From contig URKE01000007.1 of NCBI GenBank assembly GCA_900548285.1, positions 1-55,969 on the forward strand: DNA of 55,969 nt. Direction: 5' to 3'. Both the position numbers and the translations under genes were made by a program. Shown here in pieces: positions 24,128-33,201 of this stretch. This DNA comes from an uncultured Eubacteriales bacterium. GTDB lineage: Bacteria > Bacillota > Clostridia > Christensenellales > Borkfalkiaceae. The stretch's first letter is position 1; the number at the start of each line of letters is the position of its first letter. Under the pieces are notes generated by a model. That model saw only the letters and a list, made by a program, of their open reading frames with translations, did not search any database and had not been told where the DNA came from.

Positions 24128-24988
24128 TTATTGTTTGATGAGGTTCAGATTCGTTTTTCGCCAGTTCAGCGGCGACATTCCGTATTCCTTTTTGAACGAG
24201 TTGATATAATTGCTTTGATTCGAATAGCCGAGCGTCTGCGCGATGTCCGAAACGGATAGGTTCGTGTTGAGCAGAAGCGTGGTGGAATAAGCCATTTTCT
24301 GGCGGTTTATATATTGAATAAGCGTACAGCCGAAATATTCTCTGAATTTGCGGCAGACGTGTCCGTGGCTGTATCCCGTTCTGTCGATGAGTTCGGGCAG
24401 AGAAGAAAAGGGCGAATCGAGAACGGAAGAGGTGGTTACGTTGAGTTTCGACAGCATATCCAGCAGCCAGTCCGGCGTTTGCCTTGCGGGGTAATAACGC
24501 GTTTCCGCGTAAGCCGCCAGGGTTTCCATGATGAGGCAGTTGTGAAGAACGTTCACTTCATCCTGAGAGTTGCTGTTGCGGACGGCGGTAATCTTCGCGG
24601 CGGTTGCTTCTATGGAGTCGATATGCGTTTTGTCTATCACGCAGGTGACGGGAACTTCGCTGTTTATCAATTCGTCGTATAATCCCTCGTGGATAATATC
24701 CGCAACCTGCCGCATTTTTTCATCCGAAACGTAGATGTCGCGGTAGACGGTGGGCGTTCCTTTCAGGTTTACGTAATGAATATCGGAAGGTCGGATAATT
24801 GTGAGAGAGCAGGCTTTCAGGTTGATATCTCCGCTGTCGAAATGGTTGACGTATTCGCCCTTTATCGAAACGGTTAACTCCCAGAAAATGTGGCAGTGCC
24901 GCTCGATATCGTGGTTAAAAATTAACTCTGTGTAAAGCCCGTTGATGAGATTAAAATTATAAATAGGATAATTTGAATTTTTTGTCAT
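24128..24988 (-). CDS. AraC family regulator of the carbohydrate locus
   Basis: A 286-residue transcription activator type. The N-terminal half is a cupin-like sensor domain (RHCHIFWELTVSIKGEYVNHFDSGD, about 28-53) and the C-terminal 100 residues hold two helix-turn-helix units. These include GYSHGHVCRKFREYFG and the family signature VSDIAQTLGYSNQSNYINSFKKEYGMSPLNWR. It starts after AAGGGAGAAAATA, with a consensus-like promoter upstream. It is divergent from the transporter and enzyme genes. AraC proteins in this arrangement commonly activate the neighbouring operon when the breakdown product of the substrate is bound; here a pectin-derived sugar is likely. Confidence 0.93.
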   Translation of the reverse strand: MTKNSNYPIYNFNLINGLYTELIFNHDIERHCHIFWELTVSIKGEYVNHFDSGDINLKACSLTIIRPSDIHYVNLKGTPTVYRDIYVSDEKMRQVADIIHEGLYDELINSEVPVTCVIDKTHIDSIEATAAKITAVRNSNSQDEVNVLHNCLIMETLAAYAETRYYPARQTPDWLLDMLSKLNVTTSSVLDSPFSSLPELIDRTGYSHGHVCRKFREYFGCTLIQYINRQKMAYSTTLLLNTNLSVSDIAQTLGYSNQSNYINSFKKEYGMSPLNWRKTNLNLIKQ

Positions 24989-25326
24989 TATTTTCTCCCT
25001 TCATATCCTTATATTTGTTATTATAATACAAAAATCAACGTATATCAAGGAAAATTACGAAAAAATAATATGTAAAAAATTAACATCATTCTGACGGGGA
25101 AATATCAAAAAAAAACAATTAAAGAACGCAAAAACTTATCGGAACGCGGCGCGGTTTTAATTTGAGCGGCGAAAAAATGTTAATTATTCACACATTATTG
25201 CAAAAAAAAGAAAAGACATTGCGCATATAAGCGGTTACAATAAAAATATAAAAATCCGAAACGGCATTATAATGCCCCGCGGACCGCTCGTTGTTACGAC
25301 CGGTCCGCGGGGCGCGGGAGAATATC
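24989..25326. promoter_or_regulatory. divergent control region of the carbohydrate locus
   Basis: This AT-rich gap contains no gene. On the minus strand TTGATA (25048-25043), 17 bases and TATAAT (25025-25020) form the AraC-gene promoter. On the plus strand TTGCGC (25219-25224), 16 bases and TAAAAA (25241-25246) is one weak candidate. GGCATTATAATGCC (25263-25276) is a perfect palindrome containing a consensus -10 but has no -35, as in activator-dependent promoters. A 13-bp GC-rich hairpin (GCCCCGCGGACCG at 25274-25286 with its complement at 25301-25313) then ends three bases before the ribosome-binding site. It may affect translation or message stability. Confidence 0.55.
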
Positions 25327-27270
25327 ATGAGGCTTACGGGGAAAAGAATGAAAAACACAGCGATCGCGTTCGCGATTTTTCTCGCTTTGTGTTTTTCGGT
25401 TTTCGCAGGGTTGTCTTTTACGGAAGCGAAAGCGGACGGAGCGACGAGCGGATCGGGATCGTATGCGATTGCGAAAATGGATAAATCGGGCAGAGTGGAT
25501 CTTGATCTCGTTATAGAAAAAGACAGGATTCCCGCATATCTTGCGGATAGCGAGAATTTTAACGCTTACGTTAACGAAAGCGTTAAAATTCTCGTCAACA
25601 ATTCGGCCGATAACGACACTCTCTCGGTGAAATACGTAAAGGATAAAGGAAACTCTTATAACGTAGGAATCAGAACGAGAAGGCTCAGCGCAAGGCTCAC
25701 GAGCGCGTGGAACTGGTTCGCCTGGGATAAATTTTCGTCTTTCGCGAACAGTACGAGCGCGAACTTCCCCGAGATAGAGGACGTCGCGGACGGTTATCTC
25801 GTCAAATCGCTGATGAAGGTAAAAGGCTCTCTCCCGATAGGACAATATAAATTATTGCAGAACAACAAAGTGAGTATTCTTCCGACCGACGCCGCGACGG
25901 GCAAAACGATGACGACGAAGGAATTCGCGACGATCGCCGAAAAATCCTCGTCGAAAACGTATATGGGAATGTTCCGCCTTGCGGGCTTAGGGTTTCTGGA
26001 CAAAATAACCCTCGAACTTCCGGGCAAGGTCGCTTACGTTTCTTCCGTCGGCGTAAAGGTTACGGGCGATAATAAAATCGAGATTACCTCGTTTAAAACG
26101 CAGGCGAACGTCGTCGGTTACGATTACGTCGTTGACGAAAACGGACGGATAACTTACGGCGACGACGGAAAACCCGTTAAAATCGAAGACATCGGCAGAA
26201 AAGAAATCGATTACATGCTCGGTTACTTCGTTTACGAAGAAAGCCCGAATTATCTGCTCATCGGTTGCCTTGCGGGCGCGGGAGCGATTCTTGTCGGACT
26301 TCTGATTTTCTCCATAGTCACGGGCAGAGCGAAAAGGTTCTTCCGCGGAGAAAAATTCGCCGGAATCAAACGGCATAAAATGATTTATTTAATGCTTATC
26401 CCGAGCGCGATTCTCGTGATAACGTTCTGTTACGTGCCTATGTTCGGCGTGCTGATTGCCTTTAAGGACTTCACGCTGACGGACGGCTTCATCGGAAGCG
26501 AATGGGTGGGGCTTAAATACTTCAAACACATAGTTCTCGGCGCGGACGAAAACGTTTTTCTCGTTTTCAGAAACACGATTTATATCGCGCTCATAAGGGT
26601 TGCCACCAACTTCCCCGCGATTCTCATTTTCGCGCTGATGATCAACGAAATTTCGTCGGGCAAAGCGAAATCGGTCATAAGGACGGTATCGTATCTGCCG
26701 AACTTCATTTCCTGGATCGCCGTAGGCGGTATGGCGCTTTCCATTTTCTCGATGAACGGCGGACTTTTAAACAAAGTAATCTCCGCGATAAAAGGCGAAG
26801 CGTTCGTTAAGGACTGGTACTCCGAAAATACCACGATATGGTGGATTTTCCTCGCGTTCTCGTCGATGTGGAAATCGCTCGGCTGGGGAACTATCATTTA
26901 TATGTCCGCGCTCGGGTGCATAAATTCCGAACTTTACGACGCGTGCAGTATAGACGGCGGCGGAAGATTCAGGAAAATCATCACCGTTACGATTCCGGGA
27001 ATAGCCAACGTGATAATGTTGCAACTCATCATGGACGCGGGCAACCTTATCCGCGACAACTACGAACAAGTGCTTGCGCTGACTAACGGAAGTCAGTATT
27101 TAAACGATTCCACTTACATAGTCGGCTCGATGGCGTATTCCGCGGTAATGGGCGGTTCGGGCTACGCGATGGCTACGGCGTTCGGATTGATTCAGGGCGC
27201 GATAGGGCTTGTGCTTGTTATCCTGACAAACGGAATAGCCAAGAAAACGGACAACGAAGGGGTTCTTTAA
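25327..27270 (+). CDS. ABC sugar transporter permease, LplB-type, with added N-terminal domain
   Basis: A 647-residue membrane protein. The C-terminal 300 residues are a standard LplB/CUT1-family permease. It starts KRHKMIYLMLIPSAILVITFCYVPMFGVLIAFKDF and contains the ATPase-docking loop CSIDGGGRFRKIITVTIPGI. It would import oligosaccharides with the second permease and the binding protein. The oddity is the first half. A signal-anchor helix (about 8-31) is followed by about 265 residues of predominantly polar, beta-rich sequence, and then one more membrane helix (about 298-322, LLIGCLAGAGAILVGLLIFSI). The extra domain should face outside. It is not an ordinary solute-binding domain and I do not recognise it. 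The chosen start at 25327 has GGGAG six bases upstream; the longer frame from 25291 lies in the hairpin. Confidence 0.88.
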   Translation: MRLTGKRMKNTAIAFAIFLALCFSVFAGLSFTEAKADGATSGSGSYAIAKMDKSGRVDLDLVIEKDRIPAYLADSENFNAYVNESVKILVNNSADNDTLSVKYVKDKGNSYNVGIRTRRLSARLTSAWNWFAWDKFSSFANSTSANFPEIEDVADGYLVKSLMKVKGSLPIGQYKLLQNNKVSILPTDAATGKTMTTKEFATIAEKSSSKTYMGMFRLAGLGFLDKITLELPGKVAYVSSVGVKVTGDNKIEITSFKTQANVVGYDYVVDENGRITYGDDGKPVKIEDIGRKEIDYMLGYFVYEESPNYLLIGCLAGAGAILVGLLIFSIVTGRAKRFFRGEKFAGIKRHKMIYLMLIPSAILVITFCYVPMFGVLIAFKDFTLTDGFIGSEWVGLKYFKHIVLGADENVFLVFRNTIYIALIRVATNFPAILIFALMINEISSGKAKSVIRTVSYLPNFISWIAVGGMALSIFSMNGGLLNKVISAIKGEAFVKDWYSENTTIWWIFLAFSSMWKSLGWGTIIYMSALGCINSELYDACSIDGGGRFRKIITVTIPGIANVIMLQLIMDAGNLIRDNYEQVLALTNGSQYLNDSTYIVGSMAYSAVMGGSGYAMATAFGLIQGAIGLVLVILTNGIAKKTDNEGVL

Positions 27271-27274
27271 GAGC

Positions 27275-28063
27275 ATGAAAAAAGATTTTACGTTCGACCG
27301 CCCCTTCGAACAAAAACCCTACGGCGGCGGAAGCTGCGCGATTTTCAGAAAAATCGCCTGCGTGGGCGATTCGCTCGCCTCGGGCGAACTTGAAATCGTA
27401 AGAGGAGAAGAAAGAAGTTATCTCGACCTTTACGATTATTCCTGGGGACAATTCCTCGGGAGAATGACCGGAGCGAAAGTTTACAATTTCTCGCGCGGCG
27501 GAATGTCCGCTTCGGAATACATGGGCGGCTGGGCCGAAGAAAACGGCTGCTTCGACGAAGAAAAGAAATGTCAGGCTTACGTCATCGCGCTCGGCGTCAA
27601 CGACCTGCTCAACATGGGGCAGGAAATCGGCGGCGTTGCGGATATCGGCGGCGACAAAAAAACTTTTGCGAGATATTATTCCGAAATCGTGCTGAGATAC
27701 AAAAAAATCGAGCCGAACGCAAAATTTTTCTTCGTTACCATGCCGAGGCAGGAAACCGACGACGCGGAAAGAACGAAGAAAAAGAAACAACTCGTCGGAT
27801 TTCTTTACGAACTGAGCGAAACGCTCCCGAATTGTTACGTTCTCGATTTTTATAAATACGCGCCCGTATACGACGCGGAATTCGTAAGAAAGTATTTTTA
27901 CAACGGACATATGAACGCATCCGGTTACAGGCTGACCGCCGAATATATGGTTTCGGGAATTCATTCGATCGTTGAGGCTTTTCCCGAAGAATTCGAGGAC
28001 GTTCCGCTTATAGGAACGGAGCATCACTATCTTATGGAAAACGACAAAGGAGAGAAAAGATGA
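27275..28063 (+). CDS. SGNH/GDSL-type esterase between permease genes
   Basis: A 262-residue cytoplasmic hydrolase of the SGNH fold; no signal peptide. Block I is CVGDSLASGE (Ser33), block II FSRGGMS, block III ALGVNDL and block V NGHMNASGY. The Asp usually three residues before the block V His is Tyr here. Members of this fold act as acetylesterases on plant glycans such as rhamnogalacturonan. The gene lies four bases after the first permease and overlaps the second permease in an ATGA, so it is made together with the transporter. It probably removes acetyl groups from imported oligosaccharides. The substrate is inferred from context. Confidence 0.83.
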   Translation: MKKDFTFDRPFEQKPYGGGSCAIFRKIACVGDSLASGELEIVRGEERSYLDLYDYSWGQFLGRMTGAKVYNFSRGGMSASEYMGGWAEENGCFDEEKKCQAYVIALGVNDLLNMGQEIGGVADIGGDKKTFARYYSEIVLRYKKIEPNAKFFFVTMPRQETDDAERTKKKKQLVGFLYELSETLPNCYVLDFYKYAPVYDAEFVRKYFYNGHMNASGYRLTAEYMVSGIHSIVEAFPEEFEDVPLIGTEHHYLMENDKGEKR

Positions 28064-28941
28064 AGAAATATAAGAGCGACAGAGCGTTCGATATCGTGAA
28101 CGGACTCATAATCGCGATTTTATGCGTAACGTTCATTCTGCCTTTCTGGATGATGATTATCAGTTCGTTCACCGAGGAAATTTCTCTCAGGGTGAACGGC
28201 TATAAACTTTTCCCGTCGGCGTTTTCCGCGGCGGGATACGAGTATATTTTCTCGTCCTCCGATTACAATATTCTGAGGGCGATAATCAACTCGGTGATAA
28301 TTTCCGTTTCGGGGACGGTTCTTTCCGTCGCTGTTTCGCTCATCACCGCTTACGCGCTCAGCAAAAAGTACGTGGTCGGCATCAAGGGAATCAACGTGTT
28401 TTATATAATAACGATGTTCTTCGCGGGCGGCACAATTCCGCTTTACCTCGTTATCAGGGGCATCGGGCTTTACGACACGATCTGGGCGCTTATCATTCCG
28501 AGCATGTTCAGCCTTTATCATATCATTCTGGTGAGAAGTTATTTTTATTCGCTTCCCGCCGCGCTCGAAGAAGCCGCGATGATCGACGGCGCGAACGATT
28601 TTAAAATTCTCGTGAGCGTGTTCCTGCCGATATCCGTGCCGATGGTGCTTACGATAGCGTTCTTTATGTTCGTGGACAGATGGAACAGTTGGATGGACGC
28701 GCTTTTATACCTCGGTCAGAGCGAAAAGAGCAAATCTTTGCGCCCGTTGCAGTTTGTGCTTAAACAAATTCTCGAAAACTCCGAAAATTCCGGCGGGTTG
28801 GACGGCTCTGCCGCCATCACCCCCGTTCTTTCCGCAAAATCGGCGGCGGTTGTCATAGCGATCGCGCCGTTGCTCGCGATATTCCCGATTATCCAGAGAT
28901 ATTTCGTGAACGGAATCACGATAGGAGCGGTTAAAGGATGA
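28060..28941 (+). CDS. ABC sugar transporter permease, LplC-type
   Basis: A 293-residue integral membrane protein with six predicted helices, of the CUT1 family. It carries the ATPase-docking loop EEAAMIDGANDFKILVSVFLPISVP and ends in GITIGAVKG, the usual C-terminus of LplC/YtcP-like permeases. It pairs with the LplB-type permease at 25327. The start ATG overlaps the stop of the esterase gene. No ATP-binding subunit is encoded in this window; CUT1 systems in Bacillota often share an MsmX-type ATPase encoded elsewhere. Confidence 0.94.
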   Translation: MKKYKSDRAFDIVNGLIIAILCVTFILPFWMMIISSFTEEISLRVNGYKLFPSAFSAAGYEYIFSSSDYNILRAIINSVIISVSGTVLSVAVSLITAYALSKKYVVGIKGINVFYIITMFFAGGTIPLYLVIRGIGLYDTIWALIIPSMFSLYHIILVRSYFYSLPAALEEAAMIDGANDFKILVSVFLPISVPMVLTIAFFMFVDRWNSWMDALLYLGQSEKSKSLRPLQFVLKQILENSENSGGLDGSAAITPVLSAKSAAVVIAIAPLLAIFPIIQRYFVNGITIGAVKG

Positions 28942-29062
28942 AATTCGCAGGTAAATTGCTCGTTGCCGCGCTTGCGGCGCAAACGCGGGCGGCGGATTTA
29001 CGCTTCCGCTTGCGGCTGTTGCGGCGATTATTTACGTAAAAGCAAAAAACCAAAAACAATAA
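28938..29062 (+). pseudogene. possible frameshifted small membrane protein
   Basis: A start codon overlapping the permease stop opens a 33-residue frame (28938-29039) beginning MKFAGKLLVAALAA. The other half of a plausible small membrane protein lies in the -1 frame, GGGFTLPLAAVAAIIYVKAK, ending at the TAA at 29060-29062. Joining the frames near 28980 would give about 40 residues with one helix. It could be a broken gene, a sequencing error or chance. It lies directly before the solute-binding protein gene. Confidence 0.35.
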
Positions 29063-29084
29063 AAACAAACAAGGAGAGGAAAAG

Positions 29085-30782
29085 ATGAAAACACTCAAAA
29101 AAATCCTTTGCGCAGTCACGGCGATGATCGTGGCGATAAGTTTCGCGGCGTGCGGAAAGACAGACGCTTCCGTCGGCGAAAGCAGTTCTCAGCCGATCGA
29201 AAGCAATTCGACTTCGGGCGGGACGAAATACGATCCCGCAACTCGCCCCGCGGGCAAGAAAATAGTTATTTATTGCGGCGGTTCTTCCGAATACAGCGTG
29301 GTTAAAGGCACGGAAGAAAAAGTCGTTAAAAAAGCGGTGGAGGACGCGTATTACGCCGACACGGGCATTTCGCTCGATCTCGACGTTCAGTATCTCGGCA
29401 CGAACATGCAGAGCGTTCTTGCGAACAGTCTCGTGGCGCACGATCAGGTGGATATCGTCGTTTCTCACACGAGATTCGATTCCGGTATCGACGATTACGC
29501 GATCGGTCAGGGCATTTATTATGACCTCGGAAGGCTTATAAGTCGCTACGGGACGAACATCTCCGAAAAGACCGATCTCAACACGATGACCACGTTTACC
29601 GAAGAAATAGTGGGTATTCCGTCTTACGTAAACCCCTATAAACACGGAATTCTCGTGAGAAAAGATTATATGAGAGCCGTGGGTTACACCGACGACGCCG
29701 CCGAAGCGCAGGAAAAGGGGCTTACCCTTTTAACCACGATCGAACAGTTCGAGGATATGTGCAAAAAGATGAAGTCCAAAAACGTTACGGGGCAGGACGA
29801 AGATTCGGCTTATTCCGTGAGCGGCGCGATCTGGGATATCGAAAAGGTGTTCACGGGCGCGTTCTCGAATGCGGGTTATTTCTTCTACGGCGAAACGCAG
29901 AACGAAAAAGGCGAAACGATAATCGCGCCCGGTTTTGCTCAGGAGGGCTTCAAGGATCTTCTTCAGATGGAATACAGATGGGTTAAAGACGCGAAGATTC
30001 TCCCGAGCGACGCGAACACTCAGTCGCTCGAGGCTTCGGAAGGTCAGTTTATTTCCGGGCTTACCGGCGTGTTCATGACCGATCCCACCGTCTCTCATCT
30101 TATAAAAGTGGCAAGAAAGACAAAAGCGTTGAACCCCGAGGCGGAATTCACCGTTTTAGGCCCTCTCGCGCAGGAAAAAACTCTCGAAAAGAAAGGCTTT
30201 ATGCGTCTTTCCACAGGTTACAAGGCGGCGGTCGTTATGAGTACGTCCAAAAACGCCGAGGATATCGTTAAATACGTGAATTGGATGTATTCCGACGTTA
30301 AGAATTACAACCTCTGCATGTACGGCGTTGAAGGCGCGCATTGGGTGAACAACGGCGACGGAACGTATTCTTATCCCGAGGGTAAAGAATCGTACCTTAC
30401 GAAAGCGCCTTATTCCGGAATCTTCGCGCTCGTCGAAAACCAGAATATGTCCGACCTTCTTTACAGCGGATATACCGAGCAGGAAAGGGGCTGGATAACC
30501 GCTTCGAGAAACAAAGACCTTTACGTCGATAACGATATTATCGATTATATCCTTCCGAGAAACGCGGGTATGTCGACATTACATTCGGCATCTCTCAACA
30601 TGTACTGGAACGGCGTAGCCGCTTCCGCGTGGTCGGGCAACGCGAATCCGTCGAGAACGAGCAATATGAACCCGAATCTCACTTACGCGGAGTATTACAG
30701 ACAGGAATATCTCAAGGAGGACAAGGAATATCTCGACTTTTTGACTCAGCAATATAACCTGATGAAACAGTTGAGAGGTTAA
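29085..30782 (+). CDS. extracellular solute-binding lipoprotein, LplA-type
   Basis: A 565-residue binding protein of an ABC sugar importer. The signal peptide ends in the lipobox FAACGK, and a Ser/Thr-rich linker (about 25-50) leads into the two-lobe binding domain. KKIVIYCGGSSEYSVVKGTEEKVVK starts the first lobe. The long form and the C-terminal EYLDFLTQQYNLMKQ are typical of LplA-like family 1 proteins, which bind oligosaccharides rather than single sugars. It starts after AACAAGGAGAGGAAAAG. It is anchored outside the cell and delivers the ligand to the two permeases encoded upstream. Confidence 0.93.
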   Translation: MKTLKKILCAVTAMIVAISFAACGKTDASVGESSSQPIESNSTSGGTKYDPATRPAGKKIVIYCGGSSEYSVVKGTEEKVVKKAVEDAYYADTGISLDLDVQYLGTNMQSVLANSLVAHDQVDIVVSHTRFDSGIDDYAIGQGIYYDLGRLISRYGTNISEKTDLNTMTTFTEEIVGIPSYVNPYKHGILVRKDYMRAVGYTDDAAEAQEKGLTLLTTIEQFEDMCKKMKSKNVTGQDEDSAYSVSGAIWDIEKVFTGAFSNAGYFFYGETQNEKGETIIAPGFAQEGFKDLLQMEYRWVKDAKILPSDANTQSLEASEGQFISGLTGVFMTDPTVSHLIKVARKTKALNPEAEFTVLGPLAQEKTLEKKGFMRLSTGYKAAVVMSTSKNAEDIVKYVNWMYSDVKNYNLCMYGVEGAHWVNNGDGTYSYPEGKESYLTKAPYSGIFALVENQNMSDLLYSGYTEQERGWITASRNKDLYVDNDIIDYILPRNAGMSTLHSASLNMYWNGVAASAWSGNANPSRTSNMNPNLTYAEYYRQEYLKEDKEYLDFLTQQYNLMKQLRG

Positions 30783-30807
30783 ACCCTACAGACAGAGGAA
30801 AATCACT

Positions 30808-31266
30808 ATGTGGATTACGGTAATTGCGATCCTGATATATCTCGAAATTCTGCAGGTCGGCTTGTTCTTTATGCTTAAAGGCTCGGCGGAAAAACCGGGA
30901 TTATCGATCTTTATCCCCGTTTACGGACTGAAATACATCACGCGGACGGGCAAAATAAAAATATTGAGCGTTCCCGTGGAAAAGCCGTTCGGCTTTTTCG
31001 CGGAACTCCTCGTCATCGCGTTTCTTTGCGCGCTTTACTGGAAGTGGGGCGTGGATAACCTCACGATCAAGGCGTACACCTGGCTCGGGCAGATTATGCT
31101 TCTTCCCGTCGTCATCTGCCTCGGCTTGTGTTATCTTGCCGTGGTGAAGTCCGCGTTGAACGTCTGCGGAAGTTTTTCCGGCTGGAAAAGAGTTGTCTGC
31201 GCCGTTTTGTCCTTCCTTATTCTCCCCGTGCCGTTCATTTATTCGGCGAAGGGATTTTCAAAGTAA
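30808..31266 (+). CDS. small four-TM membrane protein
   Basis: A 152-residue integral membrane protein with about four helices (near 3-22, 63-80, 90-113 and 125-146). The short segment PGLSIFIPVYG resembles the motif of DUF5684-type membrane proteins; function unknown. It lies between the solute-binding protein gene and the beta-helix enzyme genes on the same strand with small gaps, so it is probably part of the locus. The start follows AGAGGAAAATCACT. Confidence 0.7.
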   Translation: MWITVIAILIYLEILQVGLFFMLKGSAEKPGLSIFIPVYGLKYITRTGKIKILSVPVEKPFGFFAELLVIAFLCALYWKWGVDNLTIKAYTWLGQIMLLPVVICLGLCYLAVVKSALNVCGSFSGWKRVVCAVLSFLILPVPFIYSAKGFSK

Positions 31267-31282
31267 TATATCGGAGAAAATG

Positions 31283-33190
31283 ATGAAAAAGTTATTGTAT
31301 TGGTTAATGACGGTCGTTCTGGCAACGACTTCGCTGGCGTGTTCGGCGTCCTGCGGCGGAGGGAATTCCGCGTCCGAAAAAGAACAGGAATCGGAAACGA
31401 CGTCCGAAACCGTTTCGGAAACAATCCCCGGCGGCGATTCGTCGTCCTCGTCGGGAGACGACGACGTGACTTACGTAGACGTTCCGTCCGCTCCCGTTTA
31501 CGCCGAAATCGATTACGGCGGCTATACGACTTATTATTTCGACAGCGTTTCCGGCGACGACGGAAACGACGGAACGAGCGAAGCCACGCCTAAAAAGACG
31601 CTTGCCGCGGCGGAAGCGGCGGTGGACGGGGCGACAGAGGGCTTGCGTATTCTTTTCAAGGGCGGCTCTGTGTTCGAAGGGCGATTAACGCTCCGGAATT
31701 TTGTTTCGTCCAAGGAAAAGCCACTTTACGTCGGCAGTTACGGCGACGGGCGCGCGATAATAAGCGCGGATGCGGGTGCGGCTGTCAGTCTTCTCGGCGA
31801 CAACGCGAGAATTTTCGACCTCGAAATTAAAAATCCGAAAGGCTCGCAGGGCGTTCGCGTTGAAGCGGCGAAAAACGGCGTTTCCGAAAACATCGTCGTG
31901 GAAAACTGTTACGTACACGAAGTGGGCTGGAATTGGGAATACGATTTCGGCGTGGAGGCGTTCGCAAAAGGCGAGGGTAACACGAAGGATATCGTGGACG
32001 TGAAAAAAGTCTGCCCCGATAAGAGTTACCATTATTCGACGTGCGGAATTTATTTCGTCGCGCCCAAAGGCGACGGTCAGAATTACAGAATGTTCAGAAA
32101 CGTCTGGGTTATGAACAACAAAATAACCGAAACGGGCAGAGCGGGCATTATCTTCGACAGCAGTTGGCAGTCGGGCAACGGTTGCGGCTGGGGCGGCGTG
32201 AATAAATACAGAAGCATGGACGACGGCTGGTATCCGCCGGAATTCGTCGTGATAAGCGGCAACGACGTTTCTTACGTCGGCGGCGACGGAATAGTTCCCA
32301 TCGGCGTTCAGGATTGCTGGATAGAGCATAACACCGTTATTCACTCGGCTATTTTAGGCAGAGCGGGCAACGCCTGCGCGGGTATATGGCCCGTCAACGC
32401 GAGAAGAGTTTACATTCAGTATAACGAAGCGGGATATACCCATCTCGATAACGGTTGCACGGACGGCGAGGGTTTCGATATAGATATCGGCTGCTCGGAG
32501 ATTTATTTCCAGTATAACTACTCGCACGATAACGCGGGCGGCGGCTTGCTTCTTTGCAACGTTCATTCTCAGATGCCTCTGTACGACGAAAACGGTCGCC
32601 CCGTTATGGACGAAGAAACGGGCAGACAGAAAACCTTCGACGACAGAGGTTACTGGGATAAAGTCTACATCCGCAACAACGTTTTCGCCAACAACGGCGC
32701 GAGCGGAACAAACGCCGCGTTTCTCGTCGTTTCGAGCGATTGTTATAACGCCGTTTGCGAAAACAACATAGTCGTGATGAAAAAGGGTATGTTCTCTCAG
32801 AATCTCATCACCACGGCGGACTGGGGAAAAAGCGGCAAACAAAAAGGTTTTGTTTTCAGAAACAACATTTTTTACAGCATAGGCGAACAGTATTCTAAAA
32901 TCGATATGTCCTATTCCGAGGATTACGTTTTCGAGAATAATCTTTACTGGAATTTCCCCGAATCTTTCTTCGACGAGTGGAACGGAATCACGGACGCCTC
33001 CGCAATTCTCGATCTGAATCCGGGCATAACGCTCCCCAAAGACAGAAACGGTTATTCGGTCGCGGCAGCGTTCAGACCGACCAACGCGGAAGTATTTTCA
33101 AAAGGCAAAAAACTTCTTTCGCTCAACCGCTATGATTTTGCGGGCGTAAAAGCGGAAGGAAAGAATTATCTCGGCGCGTTTTGCGCCTGA
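31283..33190 (+). CDS. parallel beta-helix lipoprotein (first paralogue)
   Basis: A 635-residue secreted protein. The signal peptide is followed by Cys residues in SLACSASC, then a Ser/Glu/Thr linker (about 30-65), so it is probably a lipid-anchored surface protein. The rest is a right-handed parallel beta-helix opening with YYFDSVSGDDGNDGTSEATP and carrying Asn/Asp-rich rungs such as VVENCYVHEV and YIRNNVFANN. Conserved with two other proteins here are GGDGIVPIG and DGEGFDIDIG (near residue 394), followed by YNYSHDNAGGGLLLCN. The fold is typical of pectin-active lyases and hydrolases, but the GH28 catalytic signature is missing. Two ATGs stand in tandem; the second (31283) has the better spacing to GGAG. 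The function is likely polysaccharide cleavage or binding, unproven. Confidence 0.8.
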   Translation: MKKLLYWLMTVVLATTSLACSASCGGGNSASEKEQESETTSETVSETIPGGDSSSSSGDDDVTYVDVPSAPVYAEIDYGGYTTYYFDSVSGDDGNDGTSEATPKKTLAAAEAAVDGATEGLRILFKGGSVFEGRLTLRNFVSSKEKPLYVGSYGDGRAIISADAGAAVSLLGDNARIFDLEIKNPKGSQGVRVEAAKNGVSENIVVENCYVHEVGWNWEYDFGVEAFAKGEGNTKDIVDVKKVCPDKSYHYSTCGIYFVAPKGDGQNYRMFRNVWVMNNKITETGRAGIIFDSSWQSGNGCGWGGVNKYRSMDDGWYPPEFVVISGNDVSYVGGDGIVPIGVQDCWIEHNTVIHSAILGRAGNACAGIWPVNARRVYIQYNEAGYTHLDNGCTDGEGFDIDIGCSEIYFQYNYSHDNAGGGLLLCNVHSQMPLYDENGRPVMDEETGRQKTFDDRGYWDKVYIRNNVFANNGASGTNAAFLVVSSDCYNAVCENNIVVMKKGMFSQNLITTADWGKSGKQKGFVFRNNIFYSIGEQYSKIDMSYSEDYVFENNLYWNFPESFFDEWNGITDASAILDLNPGITLPKDRNGYSVAAAFRPTNAEVFSKGKKLLSLNRYDFAGVKAEGKNYLGAFCA

Positions 33191-33201
33191 AAAGGAGAAA
33201 C

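Noticed and set aside
31193..31282. Upstream extension of the first beta-helix lipoprotein
   Set aside because: It overlaps the preceding membrane protein gene and lacks a ribosome-binding site; the later ATG gives a proper signal peptide.
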